This document shows positions 7,466 to 15,595 of a stretch of 24,486 nt of DNA, piece after piece. Numbering within the stretch: position 1 is the first letter of the stretch; the number at the start of each line of letters is the position of its first letter. Source of the DNA: CAYHPY01 sp964358485 (GTDB lineage: Bacteria > Elusimicrobiota > Elusimicrobia > UBA1565 > UBA9628); contig CAYHPY010000053.1 in the NCBI GenBank assembly GCA_964358485.1, forward strand, positions 1 to 24,486, read 5' to 3'. The position numbers and the translations under genes are program-made. The notes beneath the pieces are model-generated. The model did not search any database and was not told where the DNA came from. It saw only the letters and a program-made list of their open reading frames with translations.

Positions 7466-8662
7466 ATGAAATCATCTCAGGCGGCGGCCCTGGAAACCCG
7501 GTGGGGAGTGCGCAATTACTCCCCCCTCCCGATCCAGCTGGAACGGGGGAAAGGGGCCTGGGTTTGGGACTCGGCCGGCCGCCGCTACCTGGATTTCCTA
7601 AGCGCCTATTCGGCCCTCAACCAAGGCCATTGCCATCCCAAAATCGCGGCGGCCATGAAAAAACAGGCTGGCCGGCTGACCCTGACCTCCCGGGCTTTTC
7701 GGACAGCGTCGCTTGGGCCCCTGGTCCGACGTCTGAGCATTCTGTCAGGCCTGGATCGGACGATCCTGATGAACTCGGGCGCCGAAGGCGTGGAAACCGC
7801 CATCAAGGCCATGCGCCTCTGGGGCCATCGGGCCAAGGGGATCCGCGAAGGCCGGGCGGAAATTCTCGTCTGCGAAGGCAATTTCCACGGGCGAACCACC
7901 ACCATCGTCGGATTTTCCTCGGACGCCAATTCCCGGGAAGGTTTCGGCCCTCCGACCCCCGGTTTCCGGAGCATCCCTTACGGCGACTCGGTGAGCCTGG
8001 AGGCGGCCATTACCCCGGACACCTGCGGCTTTCTGGTGGAGCCCATCCAGGGAGAGGCGGGGGTGCGGCTTCCTCCCGCCGGCTACCTCCGCGAGGTTCG
8101 CCGAATCTGCTCCCAGAAAAACGTGCTTTTCTGCGCCGACGAGGTTCAAACCGGATTAGGCCGGACCGGCGACATGTTCGCCTTTCAGCACGAGGACGCC
8201 CGCCCCGACCTCCTGGTCCTGGGAAAGGCGCTCTCCGGCGGGTTTTATCCGGTCTCGGCGGTCTGCGGAATAGACGCCGTGCTGGGACTGTTTACCCCCG
8301 GCACGCATGGGAGCACCTTCGGAGGCAATCCCCTGGCCTGCGCGGTGGCCGAGGCCGCGCTGGATGTCATAGAGGATGAAAAGCTCCCCTCGAAGGCCAA
8401 AAGCCTAGGGAAAAAATTCAAAAACCTCCTTCGAACCCTGAAGGATCCCAGACTCAAGATCGTTCGCGGCAGGGGTCTATTGTGGGGCCTGGAATTCGAC
8501 CGTCCCGCCCGGCCCCTTTGCGAAATCTTGATGAAGAACGGCCTCCTGGCAAAGGAAACCCACGATTGCACCGTTCGCCTGGCCCCTCCTCTGGTCATCA
8601 AGGAGGCCGAGCTCAATCGCGCCATCTCCCTCCTCAAGAAAAGCCTTTCGTCCTGGAAATAA
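7466..8662 (+). CDS. rocD: Ornithine aminotransferase (ornithine--oxo-acid transaminase)
   Basis: A 398-residue class III aminotransferase of the length typical for ornithine aminotransferase. The N-terminal run GVRNYSPLPIQLERGKGAWV, followed by YLDFLSAYSALNQGHCHPKI and LTLTSRAF, is diagnostic of RocD/OAT rather than of GABA or acetylornithine aminotransferases. D225 in CADEVQTGLGRTG and K254 in VLGKALSGG are the cofactor aspartate and Schiff-base lysine. The enzyme converts ornithine and 2-oxoglutarate to glutamate 5-semialdehyde and glutamate, linking arginine/ornithine to proline and glutamate. The family motif GAEAVET reads GAEGVET here. ATG 7466 is chosen because homology begins within ten residues. 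The open frame continues upstream only antisense to the CoA-transferase gene. Confidence 0.88.
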   Translation: MKSSQAAALETRWGVRNYSPLPIQLERGKGAWVWDSAGRRYLDFLSAYSALNQGHCHPKIAAAMKKQAGRLTLTSRAFRTASLGPLVRRLSILSGLDRTILMNSGAEGVETAIKAMRLWGHRAKGIREGRAEILVCEGNFHGRTTTIVGFSSDANSREGFGPPTPGFRSIPYGDSVSLEAAITPDTCGFLVEPIQGEAGVRLPPAGYLREVRRICSQKNVLFCADEVQTGLGRTGDMFAFQHEDARPDLLVLGKALSGGFYPVSAVCGIDAVLGLFTPGTHGSTFGGNPLACAVAEAALDVIEDEKLPSKAKSLGKKFKNLLRTLKDPRLKIVRGRGLLWGLEFDRPARPLCEILMKNGLLAKETHDCTVRLAPPLVIKEAELNRAISLLKKSLSSWK

Positions 8663-8723
8663 ACCCCACAACCAACTCGCCGCCCGGCTCATATTCGGCC
8701 CCAAGACGCCCCCCGAACCTGTT

Positions 8724-8753
8724 TTGACAGGCTAGCCCGGAACTTGGTACAAT
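8724..8753 (+). promoter_or_regulatory. Sigma70-type promoter for the gabT gene group
   Basis: A perfect -35 TTGACA (8724-8729), an 18-bp spacer and TACAAT (8748-8753), preceded by TGG as an extended -10, lie in the 151-bp gap before gabT. The predicted mRNA leader is about 54 bases. An inverted repeat AGCCCGG (8734-8740) / CCGGGCT (8760-8766) brackets the -10 box and could be an operator or a leader hairpin. The rest of the gap (8663-8723 and 8767-8813) shows nothing further that I can name, and there is no clear Shine-Dalgarno before ATG 8814. Confidence 0.7.
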
Positions 8754-8813
8754 CGGCGTCCGGGCTGATTCTGCTTTTGGCCCAATCCCTTCCGATGTAA
8801 AAAATCCTTTAAA

Positions 8814-10148
8814 ATGATAACGAAATCCAAGTCCGCTCCAAAATCCGGCCGCAACGCCGCCCTCTGGAAGGAGCGCTCGGAGCTCGTTTCCGCCGGAACG
8901 GCCGCCTACACCGAACTGGTCATCGCCAAGGGAAAAAACGCCACCCTCTGGGACGTGGACGGCAAGGACTATGTGGATTTCGCCGGGGGCATCGGCACCA
9001 TCAATGTCGGCCATTGCCATCCCAAGGTCGTCGAGGCCCTCCGGGAGCAGGCCGGCAAGCTCCTGCACACCAGCTTTCACGTCACCGCCTACGAGAATTA
9101 CCTGGACGTCTGCCGGGAACTTATTCCCTTGATCCCGGGCCCGGGGAAAAAGAAGGCCATCCTCTTCAACAGCGGCTCGGAGGCCGTGGAAAACGCGGTC
9201 AAGTTCGCCCGGGCTTTCACCAAGCGGCGGGCGATCATCAGCTTCGATAACGCCTTCCATGGGCGGACGCTCCTGTGCCTGACCCTGGACGGAAAATACA
9301 AGCCCCTGCGCCAGGGCTTCGGGCCGCCCCCGGCCGAGATTTACCACGCCCGATTTCCTTACCCCTACCGCCCCGCCCGGGGAGTTCCCAAGGAAGAACT
9401 GGCCGCCTATTGCCTGGAGGAGTTGGAGAAGCTCTTCCTCTGCGACGTGGCGGGGGAGGATGTGGCCGCCATCATCATCGAGCCCGTCCAGGGGGAGGGG
9501 GGGTTCGTCGTGCCCTCGGCGGGTTTTCTTCAGGGCCTTCGCAAAATTTGCGACAAGTACGGGATTCTCCTGATTATCGACGAGGTTCAGACCGGCTTCG
9601 GCCGCACCGGCCGATTTTGGGCTATGGAGCATGACGGGATCGTCCCCGACCTGGTGACCATCGGCAAGTCCATCGGCGCCGGCATGCCCATCTCCGCCGT
9701 GGCCGGGCGGGCGGAAATCCTGGACGCCGCCGCCCCGGGAGCCATCGGAGGGACCTACGGGGGAAACCCCATGTCCTGCGCCGCGGCCAAGGCGGTGTTC
9801 CAAATTTTCCGGGAGGAAGGTCTGGTCGAAAGGGCCCAAAAAATCGGGCGGACGGTCCAGGAACGATTCGACTCCTTCAAGGACCGCTATCCTATCGTCG
9901 GGGATTCCCGCGGCCTGGGCGCTATGCGGGCCATCGAACTGGTGGCCGACAAGAAAACCAAGGCGCCCCTCCCCGGCCCCCGCGTCAAGGAAATCCTCCA
10001 TTCGGCCATCGACAAGGGGCTCATCCTGATCAAGGCCGGCGTGCATGACAACGTCCTTCGGACCTTGATGCCCCTGACCATTCCGGAAGAGGACCTGCAG
10101 AAGGGCCTCGACGTGATGGAAACCGTCCTCAAGGAGTTCAAACTCTGA
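8814..10148 (+). CDS. gabT: 4-aminobutyrate aminotransferase
   Basis: A 444-residue class III aminotransferase. Visible motifs are GGIGTINVGHCHPKV (58-72), FNSGSEAVENAVKFAR (118-133), IIEPVQGEGG (221-230), D256 in IIDEVQTGFGRTG and the PLP lysine K285 in TIGKSIGAGMP. These match the GabT/bacterial GABA transaminase group, which converts GABA plus 2-oxoglutarate to succinate semialdehyde plus glutamate. It would take the product of the patA-patD pair encoded just downstream. Related enzymes also use beta-alanine or 5-aminovalerate, so substrate breadth is open. It follows a strong promoter. ATG 8814 has no obvious ribosome-binding site but is the only reasonable start before the conserved core. 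The stop overlaps the next ATG by one base (TGATG). Confidence 0.87.
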   Translation: MITKSKSAPKSGRNAALWKERSELVSAGTAAYTELVIAKGKNATLWDVDGKDYVDFAGGIGTINVGHCHPKVVEALREQAGKLLHTSFHVTAYENYLDVCRELIPLIPGPGKKKAILFNSGSEAVENAVKFARAFTKRRAIISFDNAFHGRTLLCLTLDGKYKPLRQGFGPPPAEIYHARFPYPYRPARGVPKEELAAYCLEELEKLFLCDVAGEDVAAIIIEPVQGEGGFVVPSAGFLQGLRKICDKYGILLIIDEVQTGFGRTGRFWAMEHDGIVPDLVTIGKSIGAGMPISAVAGRAEILDAAAPGAIGGTYGGNPMSCAAAKAVFQIFREEGLVERAQKIGRTVQERFDSFKDRYPIVGDSRGLGAMRAIELVADKKTKAPLPGPRVKEILHSAIDKGLILIKAGVHDNVLRTLMPLTIPEEDLQKGLDVMETVLKEFKL

Positions 10149-11338
10149 TGAAGATCGCCGTTTTAGGCGGCTTCGGACTCATGGCGGAGGCCGCCCTGCA
10201 TGATCTTGCGGACAATCCCGCCGTGGACCAAATCCTGGCGGCCGATATCAATACGGAGCGGGCGGAGTTTGTGCTTAAACGGATCAAGAACAGAAAGAAA
10301 ATAAAGGCTGTAAAAATTGATTTGAACGGAACCAAGGACGCAATTCGAGCCCTGGCGGGCTCGAATTGCGTCTTGAACTGTTCTTGGTATGAATTCAATC
10401 TCAAGGCCATGGAACTTGCCTTGGGACTGAAGGCCCATTATGTGGATTTGGGCGGGCTCTACCACATGACCCTCAAACAGCTTAAGAAGGGCCAGGAGTT
10501 TCGCTCCGCGAACCTCCTGGCCGTCTTGGGCTGCGGCTCCACGCCGGGCATCACCAACATGATGGTGGCCCGGATGGCGCCCAAATTCGACTCGATCGAG
10601 ACCGTCGACATCATCGACGCCAGCCACGACCCCTCTTTCAGCGAGGACTCCTTCCTGCCGCCCTTCTCCATTCGGACCATGCTCGACGAGTGGGAGGCCC
10701 CGGCGCCCGTCCTGCTGGGCGGCCGCATGCAGGACGTGCCGGCCCACAGCCATCCCGTGGAGGAGGAATTCAAGGCCCCCCTGGGACGGGTGAAGGCGGG
10801 AATCGTCATTCACTCGGAAACGGCCTCCCTCCCGGGCTACCTGAAGTCCAAAGGGGTCAAAAATCTCTCGTTCCGGATCGTCTACCCCGAGTCGGTCCGG
10901 CGGCAGCTGGCGCTGATCTCCGGGATGGGCCTTTCCGGCAAGACCCCGGTCCCGGTCAACGGGTCCGCGGTTTCGCCCCTGAGCCTGGTCAGCGCCTTGG
11001 CCGTCCGCGGCGCTCTGGAGGCCTCGCGCAAACCTTCCGGCCCGCCCAACGATTTCGAGGTCCTGCGCGTGCGCGTCGCCGGAAAAAGCGGCGGCGAGCC
11101 GACGATCAGCGCCTGGGATTGCGAGATGACCCCGACCAAGCTTCTTTCGGCCGGAGCCATCGGGGTCGGCTGGACCGGAGCCATCGCCGGGGTCATGGCC
11201 GTCCAGGGCAAGACCCTCGTCCCCAACGGGGTCGGGGGCCCCGAAAGCCTGCTGGAACCCGGCGCGTTCTTTCGGGAGCTCAACGCCCGCCGGACTTTCC
11301 GTTTCGTCGAAACAATCACTCATCCGCTGCTTCTTTAA
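10148..11338 (+). CDS. Saccharopine-dehydrogenase-like oxidoreductase, resembling L-lysine 6-dehydrogenase
   Basis: A 396-residue protein. The N-terminal Rossmann fold starts with VLGGFGLMAEAA (GxGxxG-like, residues 5-16). D33, at the end of the second strand, suggests NAD(H) preference. VDLGGLYHMT (about 98-107) and GCGSTPGITNMM (about 128-139) follow the pattern of the saccharopine dehydrogenase/lysine 6-dehydrogenase family. The C-terminal half (GEPTISAWDCEMTPT, then SAGAIGVGWTGAIAGVMA) matches the layout of lysine 6-dehydrogenase, which oxidatively deaminates lysine to 2-aminoadipate 6-semialdehyde. Other members of this fold make carboxynorspermidine or saccharopine, so polyamine metabolism is a genuine alternative. 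It is coupled to gabT by a one-base stop/start overlap. Bases ~10260-10400 are noticeably less GC-rich than the surroundings and contain a perfect inverted repeat. Confidence 0.74.
   Translation: MKIAVLGGFGLMAEAALHDLADNPAVDQILAADINTERAEFVLKRIKNRKKIKAVKIDLNGTKDAIRALAGSNCVLNCSWYEFNLKAMELALGLKAHYVDLGGLYHMTLKQLKKGQEFRSANLLAVLGCGSTPGITNMMVARMAPKFDSIETVDIIDASHDPSFSEDSFLPPFSIRTMLDEWEAPAPVLLGGRMQDVPAHSHPVEEEFKAPLGRVKAGIVIHSETASLPGYLKSKGVKNLSFRIVYPESVRRQLALISGMGLSGKTPVPVNGSAVSPLSLVSALAVRGALEASRKPSGPPNDFEVLRVRVAGKSGGEPTISAWDCEMTPTKLLSAGAIGVGWTGAIAGVMAVQGKTLVPNGVGGPESLLEPGAFFRELNARRTFRFVETITHPLLL
10337..10372 (+). repeat. Perfect 16-bp inverted repeat with 4-base loop inside a coding sequence
   Basis: GACGCAATTCGAGCCC (10337-10352), TGGC (10353-10356) and the exact reverse complement (10357-10372) form a 36-base hairpin or cruciform. 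A G-U and an A-U pair can extend it by two. It lies wholly within the lysine-dehydrogenase-like gene (about codons 64-75, DAIRALAGSNCV), and the frame stays open. A match this long is very unlikely by chance. There is no following U-tract, so it is not a standard intrinsic terminator. Confidence 0.9.
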
Positions 11339-11359
11339 TCGGCGGTCCATGGAGAACTT

Positions 11360-12736
11360 ATGAAATCGTCTTCCGAAGATATCCTGAAGGATACGTCCCG
11401 CGCCCTGGAGCTGATCGAGAAGAATACGCTCTCCGAAGAGGACAAGACTTACCTCACCGAGGCGACGGCTTCGGGCTACGCCAACCACATCAACCCCGGA
11501 ATCCTGGAGTACCGCAAGGCGGTTTCCACCGAGTACATCTCCATCGAATGGGCCGACGCGGCCAACAGCTTCACCGACATCAAGGGCCGCAAATACCTGG
11601 ACCTCCTCGGGGGCTACGGCATCTTCAACGTCGGCCACCGGCATCCCAAGGTCGTGGACGCCGTCCAAAACCAGCTCAAGCGCCAGGCCCTGCATTCCCA
11701 GGAGCTTCTGGAGCCCTTCCGCGCGATCCTGGCCAAGCTCATCAGCGACATCACCCCGGGGGACCTGCAGTACAGCTTCTTCGGAAACTCCGGCGCCGAG
11801 GCGGTGGAAGGCGCCATGAAGCTGGCCATGCTCCACACCGGCCGCAAGTCCTTCGTGGCGACCACCATGGCCTTCCACGGCAAGACCCTGGGCGCCTTGT
11901 CGGCCACGGCCAAGGCCAAGTTCCGCCAGCCCTTCCTGCCCATCCTGCCGGACTGCTACCACGTCCCCTACGGCGACGCCGACTACATCGAATCGGCCCT
12001 GCGGGCGGCCGACGAGGTCGGCAACGACATCGCCGGCGTCATCCTGGAGCCCATCCAGGGCGAGGGGGGAATCAACGTCCCTCCGGACGATTACCTGCCC
12101 CGCGTCCGTGATTTATGCGACCGCTACGGCGCCCTCCTCATTTGCGATGAGGTCCAGACCGGCATGGGCCGGACCGGAAAGATGTTCTGCGTGGACCACT
12201 GGGACGTGGTTCCCGACATCCTCTGCCTGGGCAAGGCCCTGGGGGGCGGCGTCATGCCCATCGGAGCCTTCGTCTCCAACAAGACCATCTGGGAACAGCT
12301 CTTCCCCGAACCTTGGCTGCACTCCACCACCTTCGGGGGCAACCCCCTGGCGTGCGTGGCGGCCATCGCGGGCATCCACGTCCTGCTCGAGGAAAAGCTT
12401 CCGGAGCGGGCGGACAAGATGGGCAACGAAATGATGGCCCGCCTCAAGGCCCTGCGCCGGCGCTTTCCCAAGCTCTGCGTGGACGTCCGGGGAAAGGGGC
12501 TCATGATCGGCATAGAATTCCCGTCCGACGCCATCGGCTACGAAGTGGCCAAGGGGCTCTTCGACAACGGTGTGTTGGTCGCCGGGACTTTGTTCTCGGC
12601 CAAAACCATCCGCATCGAACCGCCCTTGACCATCACGCAAGCCGAAATGACGACCGCCATCAACACCATCGAGAAGGTGTTCAAAGAAGTCAACGGCAAG
12701 CATTTCGAGGGCAAGCGCGTCCCCGTCCGGAAATAA
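11360..12736 (+). CDS. patA: Putrescine aminotransferase
   Basis: A 458-residue enzyme that aligns from memory along nearly its whole length with E. coli PatA (YgjG). Shared stretches include the N-terminal helix ALELIEKNTLSEED, HINPGILEYRKAV (43-55), GGYGIFNVGHRHP (84-96), LHSQELLEPFRA, the near-identical FHGKTLGALSATAKAKFR (172-189), DEVQTGMGRTGKMF with D263, the PLP lysine K292 in LGKALGGGVMPIGA, and VLVAGTLFSAKTIRIEPPLT near the end. It transfers the amino group of putrescine (also cadaverine) to 2-oxoglutarate, giving 4-aminobutanal, which cyclises to 1-pyrroline. A GGAG motif precedes ATG 11360. patD follows after three bases, so the two steps are made together. Confidence 0.93.
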   Translation: MKSSSEDILKDTSRALELIEKNTLSEEDKTYLTEATASGYANHINPGILEYRKAVSTEYISIEWADAANSFTDIKGRKYLDLLGGYGIFNVGHRHPKVVDAVQNQLKRQALHSQELLEPFRAILAKLISDITPGDLQYSFFGNSGAEAVEGAMKLAMLHTGRKSFVATTMAFHGKTLGALSATAKAKFRQPFLPILPDCYHVPYGDADYIESALRAADEVGNDIAGVILEPIQGEGGINVPPDDYLPRVRDLCDRYGALLICDEVQTGMGRTGKMFCVDHWDVVPDILCLGKALGGGVMPIGAFVSNKTIWEQLFPEPWLHSTTFGGNPLACVAAIAGIHVLLEEKLPERADKMGNEMMARLKALRRRFPKLCVDVRGKGLMIGIEFPSDAIGYEVAKGLFDNGVLVAGTLFSAKTIRIEPPLTITQAEMTTAINTIEKVFKEVNGKHFEGKRVPVRK

Positions 12737-12739
12737 GCC

Positions 12740-14221
12740 ATGGCCGAACCCAAGAAGATGCTCATCGGCGGCCGCTGGGTCGCCGGAAAAGGGGCGACCC
12801 GGGAGATTCTGGATCCGGCCACCGAGAAAGTCCTGGCGCACGCCTACGACGCGACTTCCTCGGAAGTCGCCGAGGCGGTTTCGGCCGCGCGGGCGGCCTT
12901 TGACTCCGGCGTCTGGTCCGGCAAGTCCCCGGCCGAACGGGGGGCCGTGCTCAACCGCTGGGCGGCGCTCATCGAGGAAAACTTGGCCCCCTTGGCCGCC
13001 CTGGAATCCTCCAACGTGGGCAAGCCCCTCAAGTTGGCCCGCGACGGAGACGTGCCCTTTGCCGTCGACAACCTGCGCTTTTTCGCCGCCGCGGCCCGCA
13101 TGGCCGAGGGGTTGGCAGCCGGGGAATACGCGGCCGGCTACACCTCCTGGCTGCGCCGGGAACCGGTGGGCGTGGTCGCCCTCATCGCGCCTTGGAACTA
13201 CCCTTTGATGATGGCGGCCTGGAAAGCCGGCCCGGCCTTGGCCGCCGGCAATACCGTCATCCTTAAGCCCTCCGAGCTCACGCCGCTGACGGCCCTGGAA
13301 ATCGCGCGCTTGGCCGTGGAGGCGGGCATCCCCGATGGGGTCCTCAACGTGATCACCGGGGCGGAAGAGGCCGGCCGGGCCCTGACCTCCCACCCGGACG
13401 TGCGCATGATCTCCTTCACCGGAGACACCGAAACCGGCAAGAAGATCATGGGCCAGGCCGCCCCGACGGTAAAGCGCCTCCATTTCGAATTGGGCGGCAA
13501 GGCCCCTTTCCTGGTTTTCGAGGACGCCGACCTGGAGGCCGCGGTGCACGGGGCGGCCGTCGCCGCCTTCGTCAATTGCGGCCAGGACTGCACGGCCGCC
13601 ACCCGCATTTACGTCCAAGAAAGCGTCGCGAAAAAATTCGAGAAGGCTTTCCTGGCCCAGGTGGGCAAAATCCGTGTCGGGCTCCCGTCGGACCCCAAAA
13701 CCGACATGGGCCCGCTGGTCAGCGCCGAGCAGAGGGACCGAGTGGAAGGCTTCCTGGCCCGCGTCAAGGGAGCGAAAATCCTCATCGGCGGCTCGCGCCC
13801 CAAAGCCCTGAAAAACGGATTTTTCTTCTCGCCGACCGTGGTGGGAGGGGCCGACCAAAAATCCGAGATCGTCCAAAAGGAAGTCTTCGGGCCCGTGGTC
13901 TGTCTGCTTTCCTTCAAGGACGAAGCCGAGGCCGTCCGCCTGGCCAACGACGTGGAATTCGGTCTGGCCGCTTCGGCCTGGACCAAGGACATTCAAAAGG
14001 GGCTCCGCGTTTCGGCCGCCCTGCGTTTCGGAACCGTCTGGCTCAACGACCACCTGCCGCTGGCCTCGGAATTTCCGCACGGGGGCTTTAAGCAGTCGGG
14101 CTTCGGCAAGGACATGTCGCGCTACGCCCTGGAGGAGTTCACGGTGGCCAAGCACGTCATGGCCGACACCACGGGCTTGGCACGCAAGCCCTGGCACTAC
14201 ACGGCGGTGGGGGAACCCTGA
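12740..14221 (+). CDS. patD: Gamma-aminobutyraldehyde dehydrogenase
   Basis: A 493-residue NAD+-dependent aldehyde dehydrogenase closely matching E. coli PatD (YdcW). Shared features are LESSNVGKPL, LRREPVGVVALIAPWNYPLMMAAWK (138-162, with N153), the catalytic E250 in HFELGGKAP, C284 in NCGQDCTAATRIY, KEVFGPVV and HGGFKQSGFGKDMSRYALEEFTVAKHVM near the C-terminus. GQDC rather than GQRC at the active-site cysteine is typical of aminobutyraldehyde and betaine-aldehyde type enzymes. It oxidises 4-aminobutanal to GABA. Position three bases after patA confirms the putrescine role. If the upstream lysine-dehydrogenase-like gene makes aminoadipate semialdehyde, this enzyme could also act on it or its cyclic form; that is inference. 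Confidence 0.93.
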   Translation: MAEPKKMLIGGRWVAGKGATREILDPATEKVLAHAYDATSSEVAEAVSAARAAFDSGVWSGKSPAERGAVLNRWAALIEENLAPLAALESSNVGKPLKLARDGDVPFAVDNLRFFAAAARMAEGLAAGEYAAGYTSWLRREPVGVVALIAPWNYPLMMAAWKAGPALAAGNTVILKPSELTPLTALEIARLAVEAGIPDGVLNVITGAEEAGRALTSHPDVRMISFTGDTETGKKIMGQAAPTVKRLHFELGGKAPFLVFEDADLEAAVHGAAVAAFVNCGQDCTAATRIYVQESVAKKFEKAFLAQVGKIRVGLPSDPKTDMGPLVSAEQRDRVEGFLARVKGAKILIGGSRPKALKNGFFFSPTVVGGADQKSEIVQKEVFGPVVCLLSFKDEAEAVRLANDVEFGLAASAWTKDIQKGLRVSAALRFGTVWLNDHLPLASEFPHGGFKQSGFGKDMSRYALEEFTVAKHVMADTTGLARKPWHYTAVGEP

Positions 14222-14248
14222 GAACCGGCGGCTTCAAGCCTTGAGGGC

Positions 14249-15550
14249 TCAGTCGCCCTTGGCGTCCTTCTCGTCTCGGGCGTCGTCCCGGTCGTCGCGC
14301 CCGTCGCCGCCTCGTCCGTTCAAGCCGCGCTGATAGCGACGCTCGGCAGCCCGCGAGGCATGGCGGCAACCCTTGCCGTTGGGATGGTTGCGGCAAATTC
14401 GGTTATGGCCACGGGTACAACCTTCGTCGGCCACCCCGTCGCAATCGTTGTCCACCCCGTCGCCGCACCGCTCCCAACTCGGAGGCTTAGGGGCGCAAGC
14501 CCCGACCGTCCCGCCGACGCAGGCCCGCACCGTCGCCTGGCACGCGCCGACCCCGCAGGTGAGTTGGCCCAAATCCTCATCGGCGGACCCGTCGCAGTCG
14601 TTGTCCAGGCCGTCGCAGGCCTCAGCCCCCGCCCCAAGGAGCGGCTCGCAGGCCCCGGCGTGTCCATACGCGCAATTGGGCACCGGGTGGGCGCAGACGC
14701 CGACGCCGCAGACGGAAGATCCCAAATCCTCATCGGTCTGTCCGTCGCAGTCGTTGTCGACGGAATCGCAAGTTTCCTCGGAGGAAGGCAACGGGACGCA
14801 TTCGTTGGGCCGCCCGTTCAGGCATTTGGGGACCGTGTTGGCGCAGGCCCCGACGCTGCAGGTCACGGTTCCCTCGCACATCCCTCCCGGGAAGGTCGCG
14901 ACGACCTCGCCGCTGGTCCCGGACGGAGCCGCCTCCAGAACCAAATCGACGAACGAATTGTTCCCGCTCAGAAGGGGGACATGGTTTTCCAGGGTTCCCC
15001 CGGCCTGAGCCACGGGAACGGCCGTCCAAGCGGCCCGGAGCGTCTCCCCGTCGGCCCCGGAGAGATTGCCCGAAGTCGTGGCGCTGCGAATGGCGGTCAC
15101 GGTCTTTTGGACGCGCCATTCGAAGTCCGCGGTCAAAGATTTTTGTCCGTTGGGGCAATAAGAGGTGTCGGTCTCCTCTCCCAGGAGCTCCCCGCCCACG
15201 CCCCCGCGGTAAAGCTTGACGCTATGGAGTTCGGGAGCCAGGTAGGCGTACCACACCGAGTAGGTCCCGCCCGTGTGCGGAACATTGGAAAATGCCACCG
15301 AAGTCGGATAACACCCCGTCCGCCCGGGAAAGAAGAGGGTGACGCCGAAGGATACGGTCCCCGGCGCCGTTGGGACGCCCTGCACGCCCCCCTGAGTGTT
15401 GAAGCTGACGGATTTCTTGGTGTAGGAGTAGTCGAGGGTCTGGTAGGTCTCATGGGCGGAAACGGTGACCGTCCAATCCACCGACTGCCCGGAAAAAGCG
15501 GAGGGCGCGGCAAGGGCCAGAAGTCCCGCGAGCAACACGCCTCGGCTCAT
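14249..15550 (-). CDS. Secreted Cys-rich protein with three MopE-type putative metal-binding repeats
   Basis: The 433-residue product begins with a signal peptide (MSRGVLLAGLLALAAPSAFS, likely cleaved after residue 20). Residues ~25-220 form an unrecognised, probably beta-rich domain. Three repeats of about 47 residues follow (about 231-277, 281-328 and 332-378). Each has four or more cysteines and ends in a DNDCDG loop with an acidic tail (DNDCDGQTDEDLG, DNDCDGSADEDLG, DNDCDGVADEGC). This is the pattern of the MopE/putative metal-binding motif family, where the Asp-rich loop resembles calcium-binding DxDxDG loops. The C-terminus (about 395-433) is Arg/Asp/Gly-rich. It probably acts outside the cytoplasmic membrane; disulphides are likely. 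The specific role is unknown. It is read towards patD, 27 bp away, and no clear terminator is visible between them. Confidence 0.86.
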   Translation of the reverse strand: MSRGVLLAGLLALAAPSAFSGQSVDWTVTVSAHETYQTLDYSYTKKSVSFNTQGGVQGVPTAPGTVSFGVTLFFPGRTGCYPTSVAFSNVPHTGGTYSVWYAYLAPELHSVKLYRGGVGGELLGEETDTSYCPNGQKSLTADFEWRVQKTVTAIRSATTSGNLSGADGETLRAAWTAVPVAQAGGTLENHVPLLSGNNSFVDLVLEAAPSGTSGEVVATFPGGMCEGTVTCSVGACANTVPKCLNGRPNECVPLPSSEETCDSVDNDCDGQTDEDLGSSVCGVGVCAHPVPNCAYGHAGACEPLLGAGAEACDGLDNDCDGSADEDLGQLTCGVGACQATVRACVGGTVGACAPKPPSWERCGDGVDNDCDGVADEGCTRGHNRICRNHPNGKGCRHASRAAERRYQRGLNGRGGDGRDDRDDARDEKDAKGD

Positions 15551-15595
15551 GACAATAGCTTAGCCTCAAAACCAGGCCTGTGCCAGGACAACCAT

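Noticed and set aside
12113..14197. Minus-strand open frame of 694 codons
   Set aside because: It is antisense to patA and patD; its composition is that of a GC-rich shadow, with no motifs.
14222..14248. Terminator between patD and the MopE-type gene
   Set aside because: Only short overlapping stems (GGCTTCAAGCC, AGCC-TTGAG-GGCT) with no T-tract; not convincing.
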